Notes: a model not told the origin generated them from the sequence alone. A stretch of 64,000 nucleotides of DNA from GCA-2686265 sp036010965 (GCA_036010965.1 DASCMO010000023.1:1-64000); one strand, 5' to 3'; numbered from the stretch's first letter, positions 8,814 to 18,627 are shown. Numbers and translations: made by a program.

Positions 8814-11132
8814 ATGAAGCGAGGCGAAGAGGGCTGGACGGCGATCAAGCGGGGCTGGCTGGGCTTCACCTGTCTTCTGGCGGGAGCGCCCGGGATCGGT
8901 GCCCAGGGATTCCTCGGCAGTCCCCAGGGCGGCCCGTCCTGGATGTCGCGGTCGTCGCACGTGGTCGTGCCCCAGGCCAGGGGGTTCGCCCTCGACCGCA
9001 ACCGATCACCGATCCAGGTCGAGTCGGTGCGTGCCCGCGTCCGGATCGTCGAGCGAGCGGCCTCCACGACCCTCGAGATCACCCTTGTGAACCCGGCCGC
9101 GAGGCAGGCGGAGGCGGTCCTGTTGCTACCGGTCCCCGACGGCGCGGCGGTGGGCGCGTTCCTGTTTGAAGGTGCTTCCAGTGAGTCGACCGCCGAGCTC
9201 CTGCCGCGCGAGGTTGCTCGCCGCACCTACGACGAGATCGTGGCACGCGTCAAGGATCCTGCCTTGCTCGAGTTCGCCGGCTACAACCTGATCCGCTCGA
9301 GCATCTTCCCCGTACCCGCGGGAGGGACTCAGCGGATCCGGATCTCCTACGACCACCTCCTGCACTCTGACGGTCAGCGCGTTGACTACGTGCTCCCTCG
9401 CAGCGAGTCCCTCGAAGCGCAGGTCCCCTGGAGCGTGTCGGTGGATATCAGTGCCGGGGCGCCGATCTCCATGGTCTACTCGCCCACCCACGACCTCGAC
9501 ACCGTCCGGCGCGATGCCCGCCGGCTGCTCCTCGACGTACGCGAGGACTGCATCCGCGATCCGGGCCCCTTTCTGCTCTCCATTCTCCTGGAACGTGACG
9601 GCCTGAGCGCCTCCCTGGTCGCCTATCCCGATCCGGAGATCGGCGGGGGTTACTTCCTGCTGATGGCCGGCCTGCCGGTCAGCCACGACGCTGCCGAAGG
9701 CCGCATCCCGCGCGAGGTGACCCTGGTGCTCGACCGTTCGGGCAGCATGGCCGGCGAGAAGATGGACCAGGCCCTCGCGGCTGCCATGCAGGTCGTGGAG
9801 GGGCTAGACGACGGCGAGGCCTTCAACATCATCGACTACTCCAGCCAGGTGGCGATGTTCGCTCCACGGCCGGTGATCAAGAGCCGCGAGAGCATTGAGC
9901 TGGTTCGCACCTACCTGGCGTCGATCCGTACGCGCGGCGGCACCAACATCCACGATGCGCTGGTGGAGGCCCTGCGCCAGGAGCCGCACCCCGGCATGCT
10001 CTCGCTGGTGCTGTTCTTGACCGACGGCCTCCCGACGGTCGGGAACACCTCGGAGGTGGCCATCCGGGAGATGGTGGAGCAGGGGAACACCCACAGTCGT
10101 CGCCTCTTCACCTTTGGCGTCGGCAACGACGTCAATGTGCCGCTCCTCGACCGGCTCTCGGACGTCACGCGCGCCACGTCGACCTACGTGCTCCCCGGCG
10201 AGGACGTGGAGGTCAAGGTGGCGGGCGTCTTCCGGCGCCTGCACGGGCCGGTGCTGGCGGACCTCGCGCTCGAGACACGCGGAGCGGACGGCACGGTGAC
10301 AACCCGCGCCGTGCGCGAGCTGATGCCCGCGCGCCTGCCCGACCTGTTCGAGGGAGATCAGCTAGTGCTCCTGGGGCAGTACCGTGAGCAGGGACCGCTT
10401 CAGTTCCGGCTCACGGGTAATTTCCTGGGCGAGTCGCGCACCTTCGACTTCGCCTTCGACCTCAAGGCCGCCAGCACGCGCAACGTATATGTTGCCCGCT
10501 TGTGGGCCACGCGCAAGATCGCGACCCTCGTCGATCAGATCCGCCAGGCGGGTGCGGCCGGGACGAGTGGGTCCGCTCTCTCAGGCACGTCGATCTTTGC
10601 GGATCCGCGTTTCAAGGAGCTGGCCGAGGAGATTCTGCGGCTCTCCTCACGCTTCGGGGTGCTCAGCGAGTACACGGCCTTCCTCGCACGGGAGGGCACG
10701 GACCTGGGGGACTGGAATGCGTTGCAGGTTGCTTGCGATGACAATCTGCAGGAGCGCGCGGTGCGCACTCGCTACGGAGCGGGAGCCGTGAACCAGGGCC
10801 GCAACTTCAACGAGGGGAAACTGCGCAGCAAGCTGTTCTACGACAATCGTTTCTGGAACGAGCAGAACGACCTGGAGACCGTCTGGGGCGTCCAGCAACT
10901 CGCCGATCGCTGCTTCTTCAAGCGTGCCGACGGCTGGGTCGACGGGCGGCTGGTCGGCGAAGAAATCGACGACACCCTGCTCGAGGTCGTCGAGTTCGGC
11001 AGCGTTCGACACAAGGAGATCCTCACTGCCCTGGTTTCCGAGGGACGCCAGGGTTTGCTTTCCCTTCCCGGTCGGATCCTCATGCGACACGGAGACGCGA
11101 ACATCTTGATCGAGAACGGGTCCGGCCGATAG
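8814..11132 (+). CDS. VIT-domain and von Willebrand A-domain secreted protein
   Basis: The 772-residue protein has an N-terminal export signal (about 12-30, WLGFTCLLAGAPGIGAQ). A VIT domain (about 60-185) contains LEITLVNPAARQAEAVLLLPVP and IFPVPAGGTQRIRISY. A vWA domain (about 300-470) has a complete MIDAS start, Asp307-x-Ser309-x-Ser311 (LDRSGSM), and TDGLPTVGN. The remainder has no recognised domain. The VIT plus vWA layout is that of inter-alpha-trypsin-inhibitor heavy chains and many bacterial surface proteins, and suggests metal-dependent protein binding. The ATG at 8814 has AAGGGA 6-7 nt upstream. The vWA gene follows after 44 nt, probably in the same operon. Confidence 0.9.
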   Translation: MKRGEEGWTAIKRGWLGFTCLLAGAPGIGAQGFLGSPQGGPSWMSRSSHVVVPQARGFALDRNRSPIQVESVRARVRIVERAASTTLEITLVNPAARQAEAVLLLPVPDGAAVGAFLFEGASSESTAELLPREVARRTYDEIVARVKDPALLEFAGYNLIRSSIFPVPAGGTQRIRISYDHLLHSDGQRVDYVLPRSESLEAQVPWSVSVDISAGAPISMVYSPTHDLDTVRRDARRLLLDVREDCIRDPGPFLLSILLERDGLSASLVAYPDPEIGGGYFLLMAGLPVSHDAAEGRIPREVTLVLDRSGSMAGEKMDQALAAAMQVVEGLDDGEAFNIIDYSSQVAMFAPRPVIKSRESIELVRTYLASIRTRGGTNIHDALVEALRQEPHPGMLSLVLFLTDGLPTVGNTSEVAIREMVEQGNTHSRRLFTFGVGNDVNVPLLDRLSDVTRATSTYVLPGEDVEVKVAGVFRRLHGPVLADLALETRGADGTVTTRAVRELMPARLPDLFEGDQLVLLGQYREQGPLQFRLTGNFLGESRTFDFAFDLKAASTRNVYVARLWATRKIATLVDQIRQAGAAGTSGSALSGTSIFADPRFKELAEEILRLSSRFGVLSEYTAFLAREGTDLGDWNALQVACDDNLQERAVRTRYGAGAVNQGRNFNEGKLRSKLFYDNRFWNEQNDLETVWGVQQLADRCFFKRADGWVDGRLVGEEIDDTLLEVVEFGSVRHKEILTALVSEGRQGLLSLPGRILMRHGDANILIENGSGR

Positions 11133-11176
11133 GGCCGGAGAGACCACCACGAAAACTGAAAGACACGGAGACCATC

Positions 11177-12724
11177 ATGAAGCCCATTTCCCTTGCCGGT
11201 TCGTTCTTGCTGAGTGCCGCCGTAGCGGTCTCGAACCCGCTCCAGGCTCCCACCCAGGAGACTCCCACCCCGGCGACCGATGTCGAGCACGCCCCCGTGA
11301 TCGAGGTCGCGCCGGTCCCTGAGGCCCCGGTCGGGCCGGCCATCGTCGGACGCGCCATCGACCTCGCCATCTGCCTCGACACGAGCGGGAGCATGGACGG
11401 CTTGCTCGGCGCGGCGAAGCAGAAGATCTGGGCCATCGTCAACGACCTGGCCCTGGTGCAACCCCTGCCCGTGCTGCGCGTGGCCTTGTACTCCTTCGGC
11501 AACGATGGGGATGACCCCGCGCGTGGCTGGGTGCGTCGACTCGTGCCTCTGACCGAGGACCTGGACCTCGTCTCGCGTGAGCTGTTCGCCCTCACCACCA
11601 ACGGAGGCACCGAGCTCGTCGGGCGAGTCGTGAACAGCGCGGCGACCGAGCTCCAATGGACACCCGGCTCGGGCGCCCTGAAGCTGATCGTCGTGGCGGG
11701 CAACGAGTCCGCGGACCAGGACCAGGAGGTGCGCTACGCGGACGCCTGTCGCGCGGCCATCGGACGCGACATCATCGTCAACGCCATCTACTGCGGTAAT
11801 CCGGCCGACGAGCTCGCCTCCGCCTGGCGCGACGTAGCGCTCCTGGCGGACGGACAGTTCGCGTCGATCGACCACAACATGCCCGCGTTCACGGTGGTGA
11901 CGCCGTTCGACGACCAGCTCGCAGCCCTGAGTTCCTCGATCAACGGGACCTACATCCGCTACGGAGCCCTGGGCCGCGCGGCGGGGGAGAACCAGTGGGC
12001 ACAGGATGAGAACGCCGCCGGGCAGAGCTCCCAAGCGGTCGCCGAGCGGGCGGCCTGCAAGGCTGGCGTGCTCTACAGGAACTTTCACTGGGATCTGGTC
12101 GACGGTTGCGCCAACGGAGCCGTCGACATCCTCACCTTGCCTGTCGAGGAGTTGCCCGAGGTGATGCGGGCCATGACACCCGAGCAACGCCGGGAGTACG
12201 TGGCGAAAAAGGCCGGCGAGCGCGAGGTCATCCAGGGTCAGGTCGTCGAGCTGACCGCGCAGCGGCAGCAGTTCATCGAGGCCGAGATGCGCCGGCAGGG
12301 CCTCGACGGCAGTCGCGGCTTCGACGCGGCCATCCGCTCCGCCATCCGCACGCAGGCGGCGGCCTGCGGGTTCCGCTTTCCCGCTGTCGAAGAACCGCCG
12401 GTCGAGTCACCGGCGGCCCTCCCGGGCGCTGGCATCCCCGCGACGGTCATCGTTCCCCAGACAGGGAGCGGCCAGGCTGCGAGCGGGACGGGAGCGACGG
12501 GGCAGGGTGCGAACGGTCAGACCGTGAACGGTCAGGCTGCGAACGGGCAGGCGGCGTCCGGCCAGGCGCCGACCGGCCGGTCTGCGACGCCCCCCGTCGC
12601 GTCCGGGGCACCGGCGGTACAGCGCATCCAGCCTGTCCCCCTGCCCCCCGAAGCGGCCGACCCTCAGCCGGCGCCCACCGTCCGGACTGAAGAAGCACCC
12701 GTGGAGAGCGGGGGCGGCCGTTGA
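11177..12724 (+). CDS. Secreted von Willebrand A-domain protein with Gln/Ala-rich repeat tail
   Basis: The 515-residue protein has a signal peptide (SLAGSFLLSAAVAVSNPLQA). A vWA domain begins near residue 60 with MIDAS CLDTSGSM (Asp68, Ser70, Ser72) and includes TTNGGTELVGRVV and KLIVVAGNESADQD. A helical region (about 340-400, REYVAKKAGEREVIQGQVVE) is followed by a low-complexity tail (about 425-475) of degenerate GQxANGQ/ASGQ units. GGAG lies 6 nt before the ATG. It follows the VIT-vWA gene and precedes the two-component genes by 26 nt. Its role is unknown; ligand binding through the MIDAS metal is likely. Confidence 0.85.
   Translation: MKPISLAGSFLLSAAVAVSNPLQAPTQETPTPATDVEHAPVIEVAPVPEAPVGPAIVGRAIDLAICLDTSGSMDGLLGAAKQKIWAIVNDLALVQPLPVLRVALYSFGNDGDDPARGWVRRLVPLTEDLDLVSRELFALTTNGGTELVGRVVNSAATELQWTPGSGALKLIVVAGNESADQDQEVRYADACRAAIGRDIIVNAIYCGNPADELASAWRDVALLADGQFASIDHNMPAFTVVTPFDDQLAALSSSINGTYIRYGALGRAAGENQWAQDENAAGQSSQAVAERAACKAGVLYRNFHWDLVDGCANGAVDILTLPVEELPEVMRAMTPEQRREYVAKKAGEREVIQGQVVELTAQRQQFIEAEMRRQGLDGSRGFDAAIRSAIRTQAAACGFRFPAVEEPPVESPAALPGAGIPATVIVPQTGSGQAASGTGATGQGANGQTVNGQAANGQAASGQAPTGRSATPPVASGAPAVQRIQPVPLPPEAADPQPAPTVRTEEAPVESGGGR
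12463..12590 (+). repeat. Degenerate tandem repeats coding for GQ-A/N-rich tail
   Basis: About ten degenerate 12-15 nt units around gggcaggctgcgaacggt encode runs such as GQAANGQAASGQ at the C-terminal end of the vWA protein. They are probably a disordered, slippage-prone spacer. Confidence 0.7.
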
Positions 12725-12750
12725 TTTGCCACAATGGGGCCGGAGCGTAG

Positions 12751-13467
12751 ATGGTGTCGAAGCCCGTCGTTCTGGTGGTCGAGGATGACCCCGCCATCCG
12801 GCGGGGTCTCGTCGATTGTCTGGGGTACGCCGGCTACGAGGTGCTCGAGTGCGCCGACGGCCTGGAGGCGCGCCGGATCTTGCGCGGGGCGGACCTGGAC
12901 CTCGTGCTGCTCGATGTGCTGCTGCCCGGCGTGAACGGCTTCGAACTCCTGCCCGAGGTGCGCATCCATCGGCCGACCCTGCCCGTCATCATGGTCACGG
13001 CGCGCGGCTCCGAGGACGACCGCGTGCGCGGCCTGCGGTCGGGCGCGGACGACTACGTGGTCAAGCCGTTCAGCTCCACCGAGCTTCTGGCGCGCGTCGA
13101 GGCCGTACTGCGCCGCTCCGCCGAGCGTCCGACGGACGTCGCGGAGCTCGCCTTCGATGGCCACACCGTTCACCTCGAGCGCAGGGAGGTGCGCCTGGCC
13201 GATGGCGAGACCCGCCAGCTCTCGGAGCGCGAGACAGAGATTCTGCGCTACCTCGCCGCCCGCCGAGGTCGCGCGGTCTCCCGCGAGGAGCTCCTGCAGC
13301 GCGTCTGGGGCTTGGATACGCGGGGTATAGAGACGCGCACCGTCGACATGCACATTGCCAGGCTGCGGGACAAGCTGGGCGATGATCCGAGCGCTGCGCG
13401 CGTGGTGGTCACCGTGCGCTCCAAGGGCTACATGCTCGGCGAGGGCGTGGAGGTCCTCTTGTCATGA
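12751..13467 (+). CDS. OmpR-family response regulator
   Basis: The 238-residue protein has a receiver (about 5-120) with acidic pocket VEDDPA, phospho-acceptor Asp55 (VLLDVLLPG) and Lys105 (VVKPFS). A C-terminal winged helix (about 135-235) contains LSERETEILRYLAARRGRAV and VDMHIARLRDKLG. It is the DNA-binding partner of the histidine kinase whose ATG overlaps its stop codon. A GGAG is located 8 nt before the ATG at 12751. Its 26-nt spacing from the vWA gene suggests that the two vWA proteins and this regulator share a transcript. Confidence 0.93.
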   Translation: MVSKPVVLVVEDDPAIRRGLVDCLGYAGYEVLECADGLEARRILRGADLDLVLLDVLLPGVNGFELLPEVRIHRPTLPVIMVTARGSEDDRVRGLRSGADDYVVKPFSSTELLARVEAVLRRSAERPTDVAELAFDGHTVHLERREVRLADGETRQLSERETEILRYLAARRGRAVSREELLQRVWGLDTRGIETRTVDMHIARLRDKLGDDPSAARVVVTVRSKGYMLGEGVEVLLS

Positions 13468-15275
13468 GGTCCACGCGCCACAGCTGGTGGGTCGTCTACG
13501 GAATCTGCGCCCTCCTGGCCCTGGGAGCCCTGGGCTGGACCACGGTCGCGGTCCTCGACCTGGAGGCTGGCGAGCGAGAGGCCGTGGCCGAGGCCGATCA
13601 CCAGGCATCCCTGCGCCTCGCGCTCTGGCGTATGGACTCGCGCATCGGACCCTATCTGGCGCGCGAGGCGTCACGGCCGTTCTACGAGTACGAGCCGTAC
13701 TTTCCCCAGCCGCTCTCCTACACGCGCATGCTGAGCAAGATCGATCCGGGCGAGGTGCTGAGTCCCTCGCCGTTGCTCACCTTCGACTCCCAGCTGTTCC
13801 CGCTCCACTTCCAGGTCTCTGCCGGCGGGCAGTGGTCCTCGCCCCAGGCGCCGACGGGGAATCTGCTCGATCTCGCCCAGGGGGCGGGTTTTGACGATGG
13901 GCGCATCGAACGAGCCGGAGGGCGTCTGGACGAGCTCCGCGCTCGGGTCGAGGTGCAGACCCTGCGCGCCGCGATGCTGCGCGCCGAGGGCACCCTCGAG
14001 GCCATGATGTGTGGGCCCCCCGTCCCACTGGGCAGCGCCGCCGCGCAAGCCGATCGGGATGAGGTTCTGGAGAGTGGGTTCAACGGCCAGACCCTCTTGA
14101 ACGCGAGGGAGCTCACGAAGCGCGCCCAATCGCAGTACCTCGCCCAGGACGCCAATCTGCAGGCCTCGCGAGAGGAGGCGAGCTGGCTGAGTCGCGATCA
14201 GAGCAGCATTCGTGTGGGACAGTTCGTGCCGATCTGGCTGGCGCCGGAGGCAGCGACCGGTTCCCCCTCGCTGCTCTTCCTGCGGCGCGTGAGTGGCGGC
14301 CCCGGCGAGTTGCTGCAGGGGTTCCTCGGTGACTGGGAACACCTGGTGGATCTGCTCTGCAACGAGATCGAAGACCTCTTCCCCGCGGCTTCCCTCGCGC
14401 CTCAGCTGGACGAGGCCCGCGCCGACACGAGAAGCGCCCACCTGGCCTCTCTACCCGCGCGCCTGGAGGTTGCGCAGCCTCCGGCCATCGGGACCGACGA
14501 GATCGGCCCCGCTCGCGTCACCTTGCTCGCGTCCTGGATCGCGGTGATCCTGGCCCTGGTGGCCGTGGGATTCACCCTGCACGCGAGCATCGCCTTCGGC
14601 GAGCAGCGCAGTCGCTTCGCCTCGACGGTCACCCACGAATTGCGCACGCCCCTGACGACCTTTCGCATGTACTCGGAGATGCTGGCGGAGGACATGGTCC
14701 CCGCGGAGAAGCACGGCGAGTACCTCGAGACCCTGCAGCACGAGGCCGCTCGCCTGTCCTGGCTGGTGGAGAACGTGCTGGCCTACGCACGCCTGGAGGA
14801 GGGACGCGCTCGCGCCCGGCACGAGGTGCTCTCCCTGGAGGACCTGGTCGCCCGCGTGTTGCCGGACCTGGAGCGGCGCACGGCGGAGGTAGGCGCGGAG
14901 CTGGTCGTGGACCTCGCCGAAGGAGGGCGGACGAGGGTCGAGACCGATCCCGAGGCCGTGGGACAGATCCTCTTCAACCTGGTCGACAACGCCTGCAAGT
15001 ACGGCGAGCCGCCGCTTGAGCTGAGTGCCCGCAAGCGGACCGATGGAGTCGAGTTGCGCGTGCGGGACCACGGCGCAGGGGTGCCCGAGCGCCTCTCGCG
15101 GACGATCTTCCGGCCCTTCGAACGCGGCGATCGGGATCCGTCCGACCCCGAGCCCGGGGTCGGGCTCGGCCTGGCCTTGTCGCGTGGTCTGGCCCGCGAT
15201 CTGGGCGGCGACCTGGTGCTCGAGGCCGGCGGCAGCGGTGCTTGCTTCCGCCTGACCTTGCGCGACTGCCAGTAG
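13464..15275 (+). CDS. Sensor histidine kinase
   Basis: The 603-residue protein has two membrane segments (about 9-31 and 354-376) that bracket a large extracytoplasmic sensor domain of about 320 residues with no recognised fold. A HisKA domain carries His391 (STVTHELRTPLTTFRMY). The HATPase domain has N-box LFNLVDNACKYG, G1 DHGAGVP and G2 GVGLGLALSRGLA. It should phosphorylate the adjacent OmpR-type regulator; the reading frames overlap by 4 nt (ATGA), so they are translationally coupled. The unusually large sensor domain, next to two secreted vWA proteins, could sense a surface or cell-wall state (inference). Confidence 0.92.
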   Translation: MRSTRHSWWVVYGICALLALGALGWTTVAVLDLEAGEREAVAEADHQASLRLALWRMDSRIGPYLAREASRPFYEYEPYFPQPLSYTRMLSKIDPGEVLSPSPLLTFDSQLFPLHFQVSAGGQWSSPQAPTGNLLDLAQGAGFDDGRIERAGGRLDELRARVEVQTLRAAMLRAEGTLEAMMCGPPVPLGSAAAQADRDEVLESGFNGQTLLNARELTKRAQSQYLAQDANLQASREEASWLSRDQSSIRVGQFVPIWLAPEAATGSPSLLFLRRVSGGPGELLQGFLGDWEHLVDLLCNEIEDLFPAASLAPQLDEARADTRSAHLASLPARLEVAQPPAIGTDEIGPARVTLLASWIAVILALVAVGFTLHASIAFGEQRSRFASTVTHELRTPLTTFRMYSEMLAEDMVPAEKHGEYLETLQHEAARLSWLVENVLAYARLEEGRARARHEVLSLEDLVARVLPDLERRTAEVGAELVVDLAEGGRTRVETDPEAVGQILFNLVDNACKYGEPPLELSARKRTDGVELRVRDHGAGVPERLSRTIFRPFERGDRDPSDPEPGVGLGLALSRGLARDLGGDLVLEAGGSGACFRLTLRDCQ

Positions 15276-15299
15276 TCCGTCAAACAGGCCGGCCCCGGC

Positions 15300-16982
15300 T
15301 CAGAGCCTGGCCTCGACCGCCTCCAGCACCTCGCGCTCGAACTCCCGCGCACGGGCCTCGAGTTCTCTTCCCCGACCCAGTACCCGTTCCCTTGCGACAG
15401 CGTCCGAGAGCTGTCCGGCATTGATTCGGATGTTGAGGAACGCTCCCCGCACGGCGGCGCGAGCGCATAGAGCTCCGACGCCGGCGTCGGAGGCGGAGGT
15501 CTCCTGGCCGTCGCGTGCCATGGCGCTCAGCAGGTCCATCGACTCCAGGGCGACCTCCATGACCCGCAAGGGAATGTCGATCGCTCGCTGCGTGGCGGCT
15601 TCCAGGGCCTCGGCACGTGCGCGTTGCTCGTCCTCGCTGCCGCGCGCCATGCGGCCGGCGGCCAGGATCGCGTTGAAGGCGTCGGTGTCGGCGTCGACCA
15701 GGCGCAGGAGCTCCTCGTGCAGTCCCTTCCCCTTCTCGGCCCAGTCGCTGAACTCCTCCCAGCGTTCGTCCCAGCCGCGCCGGTGGGAAGAGAGGTTCGC
15801 GACCATCGTGCCCAGGGCCGCACCCAGGGCTCCGACCGCAGCCGAAACCGAACCGCCGCCGGGGGCGGGGGACTCGGAGGCGGTCTCCTCCGTGAACTGT
15901 CGCAGGGTGTCGTCCACGCCGCGCCGCTCCGCGCCCGCCGCCAGCACGTACTCGATGATCTTCTCGGCCGGCTCGAAGGGCGCCAGCTCGTCCAGGCCCA
16001 GGGAGCGCACGGCGATCTTGATCAACTCGCTGTCCGAGACGCCGAGAGAGCGCCGCTGCTTGCGGAGGAAGTGGCGACCGGCGTCGAGCATGGCCGAGAG
16101 GGGGATCAGCCCGACCAGCTCCGAGCCCGTCACGCGCACGCCGCGCGCTTCGGCCTTGCGGCAGACCTCGTCGAAGGCCGTGTGCAGAGCGGTCTTCGCG
16201 ATGTTGGTCAGGTTCATCGAGATCTGGGCCACCCCGTACTCCTCGATGAACCAGCCGATGGCCTTGACGTGCTTGAGGGAGCCGGGCGCCCAGACGGGTT
16301 CGCCGGCCTCGTCTCGCACAACCTCTCCGGTAAGGGGGTGCGGCTCGCGCAGGATGCGCCCCTTCTCGCGCACATCGAAGGCGATCGCGTTGGCGCGCCG
16401 TGTCGAGGTCGTGTTGAGGTTTACGTTGTAGGCCACCAGGAAGTCGCGCGCGCCGACCGCGGTCGCGCCCGAGCGGGCGTCGAACTTGGCCGGACCGAAG
16501 TCCGGTTGCCAGGCCGGGTCGGCGAGGCGCTTCTCGAGGCCCTCGTACTCACCGGCGCGCACGGCGGCGAGGTTGCGGCGCTCCTCGCAGGTGGCCGCGG
16601 ATTCGTAGCAGAAGACGGTCACCCTGAGTTCCTCGCCCAGCCGGCGCGCGAGCTCGCGCGCGTACTCGACCGTCTCCTCCATCGTCACGCCCGAGACGGG
16701 GACGAGGGGGCACACGTCCGTCGCTCCAAAGCGCGGGTGCTCGCCGGTGTGCCGGCTCATGTCGATCAGCTTGCGAGCCTCGGCGACCGCGCGCACGGCC
16801 GCTTCCAGCACCTGCTCGGGCGGCCCGACGAAGGTCACGACCGTGCGGTGGGTGGCCTGCCCGGGATCCACATCCAGCAGTTGCACTCCGTCCACGCTCT
16901 CGATCTTCTCGGTGATGCGCGCGATGACGGAAAGGTCGCGTCCCTCGCTGAAGTTGGGGACGCACTCGATCAGGCGGGTCAT
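15300..16982 (-). CDS. ftcD: Bifunctional glutamate formiminotransferase/formiminotetrahydrofolate cyclodeaminase
   Basis: The 560-residue fusion matches the size of animal FTCD (about 541). The N-terminal formiminotransferase half (about 1-330) begins LIECVPNFSEGRD and contains HTGEHPRFGATDVCP (folate/active-site region) and ARRANAIAFDVREKGR. The C-terminal cyclodeaminase half (about 350-560) has ETASESPAPGGGSVSA and helical repeats. It transfers the formimino group from N-formimino-glutamate to tetrahydrofolate and deaminates it to methenyl-THF, ending histidine degradation. Other hut genes are not in the window. The ATG at 16982 is fixed by homology. A promoter candidate lies at 17031-17059. 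Confidence 0.94.
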   Translation of the reverse strand: MTRLIECVPNFSEGRDLSVIARITEKIESVDGVQLLDVDPGQATHRTVVTFVGPPEQVLEAAVRAVAEARKLIDMSRHTGEHPRFGATDVCPLVPVSGVTMEETVEYARELARRLGEELRVTVFCYESAATCEERRNLAAVRAGEYEGLEKRLADPAWQPDFGPAKFDARSGATAVGARDFLVAYNVNLNTTSTRRANAIAFDVREKGRILREPHPLTGEVVRDEAGEPVWAPGSLKHVKAIGWFIEEYGVAQISMNLTNIAKTALHTAFDEVCRKAEARGVRVTGSELVGLIPLSAMLDAGRHFLRKQRRSLGVSDSELIKIAVRSLGLDELAPFEPAEKIIEYVLAAGAERRGVDDTLRQFTEETASESPAPGGGSVSAAVGALGAALGTMVANLSSHRRGWDERWEEFSDWAEKGKGLHEELLRLVDADTDAFNAILAAGRMARGSEDEQRARAEALEAATQRAIDIPLRVMEVALESMDLLSAMARDGQETSASDAGVGALCARAAVRGAFLNIRINAGQLSDAVARERVLGRGRELEARAREFEREVLEAVEARL

Positions 16983-17030
16983 GGGGCTCACTGGGTGGGG
17001 GAGGCAGAGCTGTGGACTGGCTCGAATCGC

Positions 17031-17059
17031 ACGATACCCGGCTCGGCGGACGGGCACAA
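17031..17059 (-). promoter_or_regulatory. Candidate promoter for ftcD
   Basis: On the minus strand TTGTGC (17054-17059) and TATCGT (17031-17036) are separated by 17 nt, within the 109-nt gap between the two leftward genes. The leader would be about 40 nt. Confidence 0.4.
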
Positions 17060-17091
17060 ACGGCCTGCGCGAGCTCGCCGGTCGGGGGCGC

Positions 17092-18588
17092 TCACTGCTC
17101 GCGCAGCTCGATCCGGGCGCACTCCCCACCGCGCAGGGTCACCTTCATGGGCTGGGCGACCGATGTACCAGCGGCGAAGGGGAGCCGCAGGGCGAGGCGG
17201 TAGGCCCCGGGCGGGAGGCCGTTGATGCGATAGGGAGCCGAGCGAAAGTGCTGGCTCTTCCAGCCTTCGCGCGAGTTCGTGTCGGATGCGTACACCAGGG
17301 AAGCCCGACCGCTCAGCACGGTTCCATCGGCCGTGCGGATGGCGAGCTCCATGGCTGCGGTGTCGCTCAGGTCGATCACATAGCGTGCCGGGATGGGGCC
17401 GATCTCCAGCTCGCGCTCGTCCGTCATGGAGTGGGCCAGGTTGACCAGAGCGCCGGGGGCGCCGAGCGAGCAGCGCCATGTGCCGTGGGGCAGACCGTCG
17501 ACCAGGATTCGATCCTCCTCGAAGGGACCGAGGGCGAAGGCGATGCGTACACCGCGCAGGGAGTGGAGGTGAAGGGTGGCGCCCGGCCCGTCAGGCCCGA
17601 CGAAGGGCGGGCCGGGACCATTCCAGCCGACGAGCGCGAGCTGGAGTTGACCGAATCCAGCGGCCGTCGGATGGACCTGTGCCTCGTACTGCGCGAGCCC
17701 CTCGGTCACCGCTCGCGCCCGCACTTCGAGGCTCAGGGGGGCGTAGCCGGGGAGGTTGGCCTGGAAGGTGATCGGCCCCAGCTCCAGCACGTCCGGGGCG
17801 CTTGTGTAGAGCAGGGTCCGCCGCGAGACATCGGTGCCGCGCAGAGCGTCGGGAGCGATGCCCGCCAGGACGGCGCTGGCGGGCGTCCCAGTGAGAGGGA
17901 AGACGCCCGGGAGCTTGAGTCGCCCGTGCCCCGCGCGTTGTCCGAACAGTCCCGGGTGCAGTTGCAGGGGCGCTCCGCCGATCTCGGTGATCGAGACAGT
18001 CAGGCCGAAGAGGCGCATCACGCGATAGATACCGGGGGGGCGCTTCGTATTGGTGATCCACTGGCGCTGGTGCCCGACGAAGCCGGCGCCACCGATGGTG
18101 AGGGAGTAGTCCGTCGCGTGGCGCAGACCGAGCAGTATGAAGGTGCCGTCGCGGTCGGTCAGCGCGCAGTGGCCGCCGCGCGGGTCCTCGCGAATACGCT
18201 CGGCGCGCGCCAGGGAGCACTCGCTCCGTCCCGCGGTCGCGACGATCAGGATGCCAGCGCCCGCGGGTGATCCGTCGGGCAAGGTCACGCTGCCTTGGAT
18301 CACTCCCTGGCCGTCCTCGTCCTTCGTCACGGCGCTCGTGCGACCATCGACCCTCTCCGTCGGAACGGGAGCGTCGAGTGGTTCGGCCCCCCCCGCTCGC
18401 TCCGCGGCGGGCGGGCGGAGCCTGTCGGCGTGCTCGGGCGCGGTCGGCTCCGCCTGAGTCGGCGCCAGGGAAGGGCTCTCGCTCCCGCCCCTGCCCACGC
18501 TCCCCAACCACAAGGCGAGGGCGAGGGCACCACCCAGTACGGCGACGAGGGTGAGGACGCGCAGTTCGAGCCGGCGAGGGGAGGACAT
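17092..18588 (-). CDS. Membrane-anchored protein with carboxypeptidase-regulatory-like domain
   Basis: The 498-residue protein has an N-terminal membrane anchor (about 8-29, RVLTLVAVLGGALALALWLG), a disordered Glu/Pro/Ala linker and a beta-sandwich module starting at about residue 92 (GVIQGSVTLPDGSPAGAGILIV) that resembles carboxypeptidase-D regulatory-like domains. Further beta-rich segments follow, and the end (PPGAYRLALRLPFAAG) looks like a second such module. These modules are common in surface and adhesion-type proteins; no catalytic motif is visible. It is leftward, upstream of ftcD, but the 109-nt gap holds an ftcD promoter candidate, so co-transcription is uncertain. Confidence 0.8.
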   Translation of the reverse strand: MSSPRRLELRVLTLVAVLGGALALALWLGSVGRGGSESPSLAPTQAEPTAPEHADRLRPPAAERAGGAEPLDAPVPTERVDGRTSAVTKDEDGQGVIQGSVTLPDGSPAGAGILIVATAGRSECSLARAERIREDPRGGHCALTDRDGTFILLGLRHATDYSLTIGGAGFVGHQRQWITNTKRPPGIYRVMRLFGLTVSITEIGGAPLQLHPGLFGQRAGHGRLKLPGVFPLTGTPASAVLAGIAPDALRGTDVSRRTLLYTSAPDVLELGPITFQANLPGYAPLSLEVRARAVTEGLAQYEAQVHPTAAGFGQLQLALVGWNGPGPPFVGPDGPGATLHLHSLRGVRIAFALGPFEEDRILVDGLPHGTWRCSLGAPGALVNLAHSMTDERELEIGPIPARYVIDLSDTAAMELAIRTADGTVLSGRASLVYASDTNSREGWKSQHFRSAPYRINGLPPGAYRLALRLPFAAGTSVAQPMKVTLRGGECARIELREQ

Positions 18589-18627
18589 GTCACCGGGCGC
18601 GACTCACTCGGGAGGCGCCCGCCGACA

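Noticed and set aside
12463..12590. Repeats in the vWA gene as a CRISPR array
   Set aside because: Units are 12-15 nt, degenerate and in frame, coding a low-complexity tail; no spacers or cas genes.
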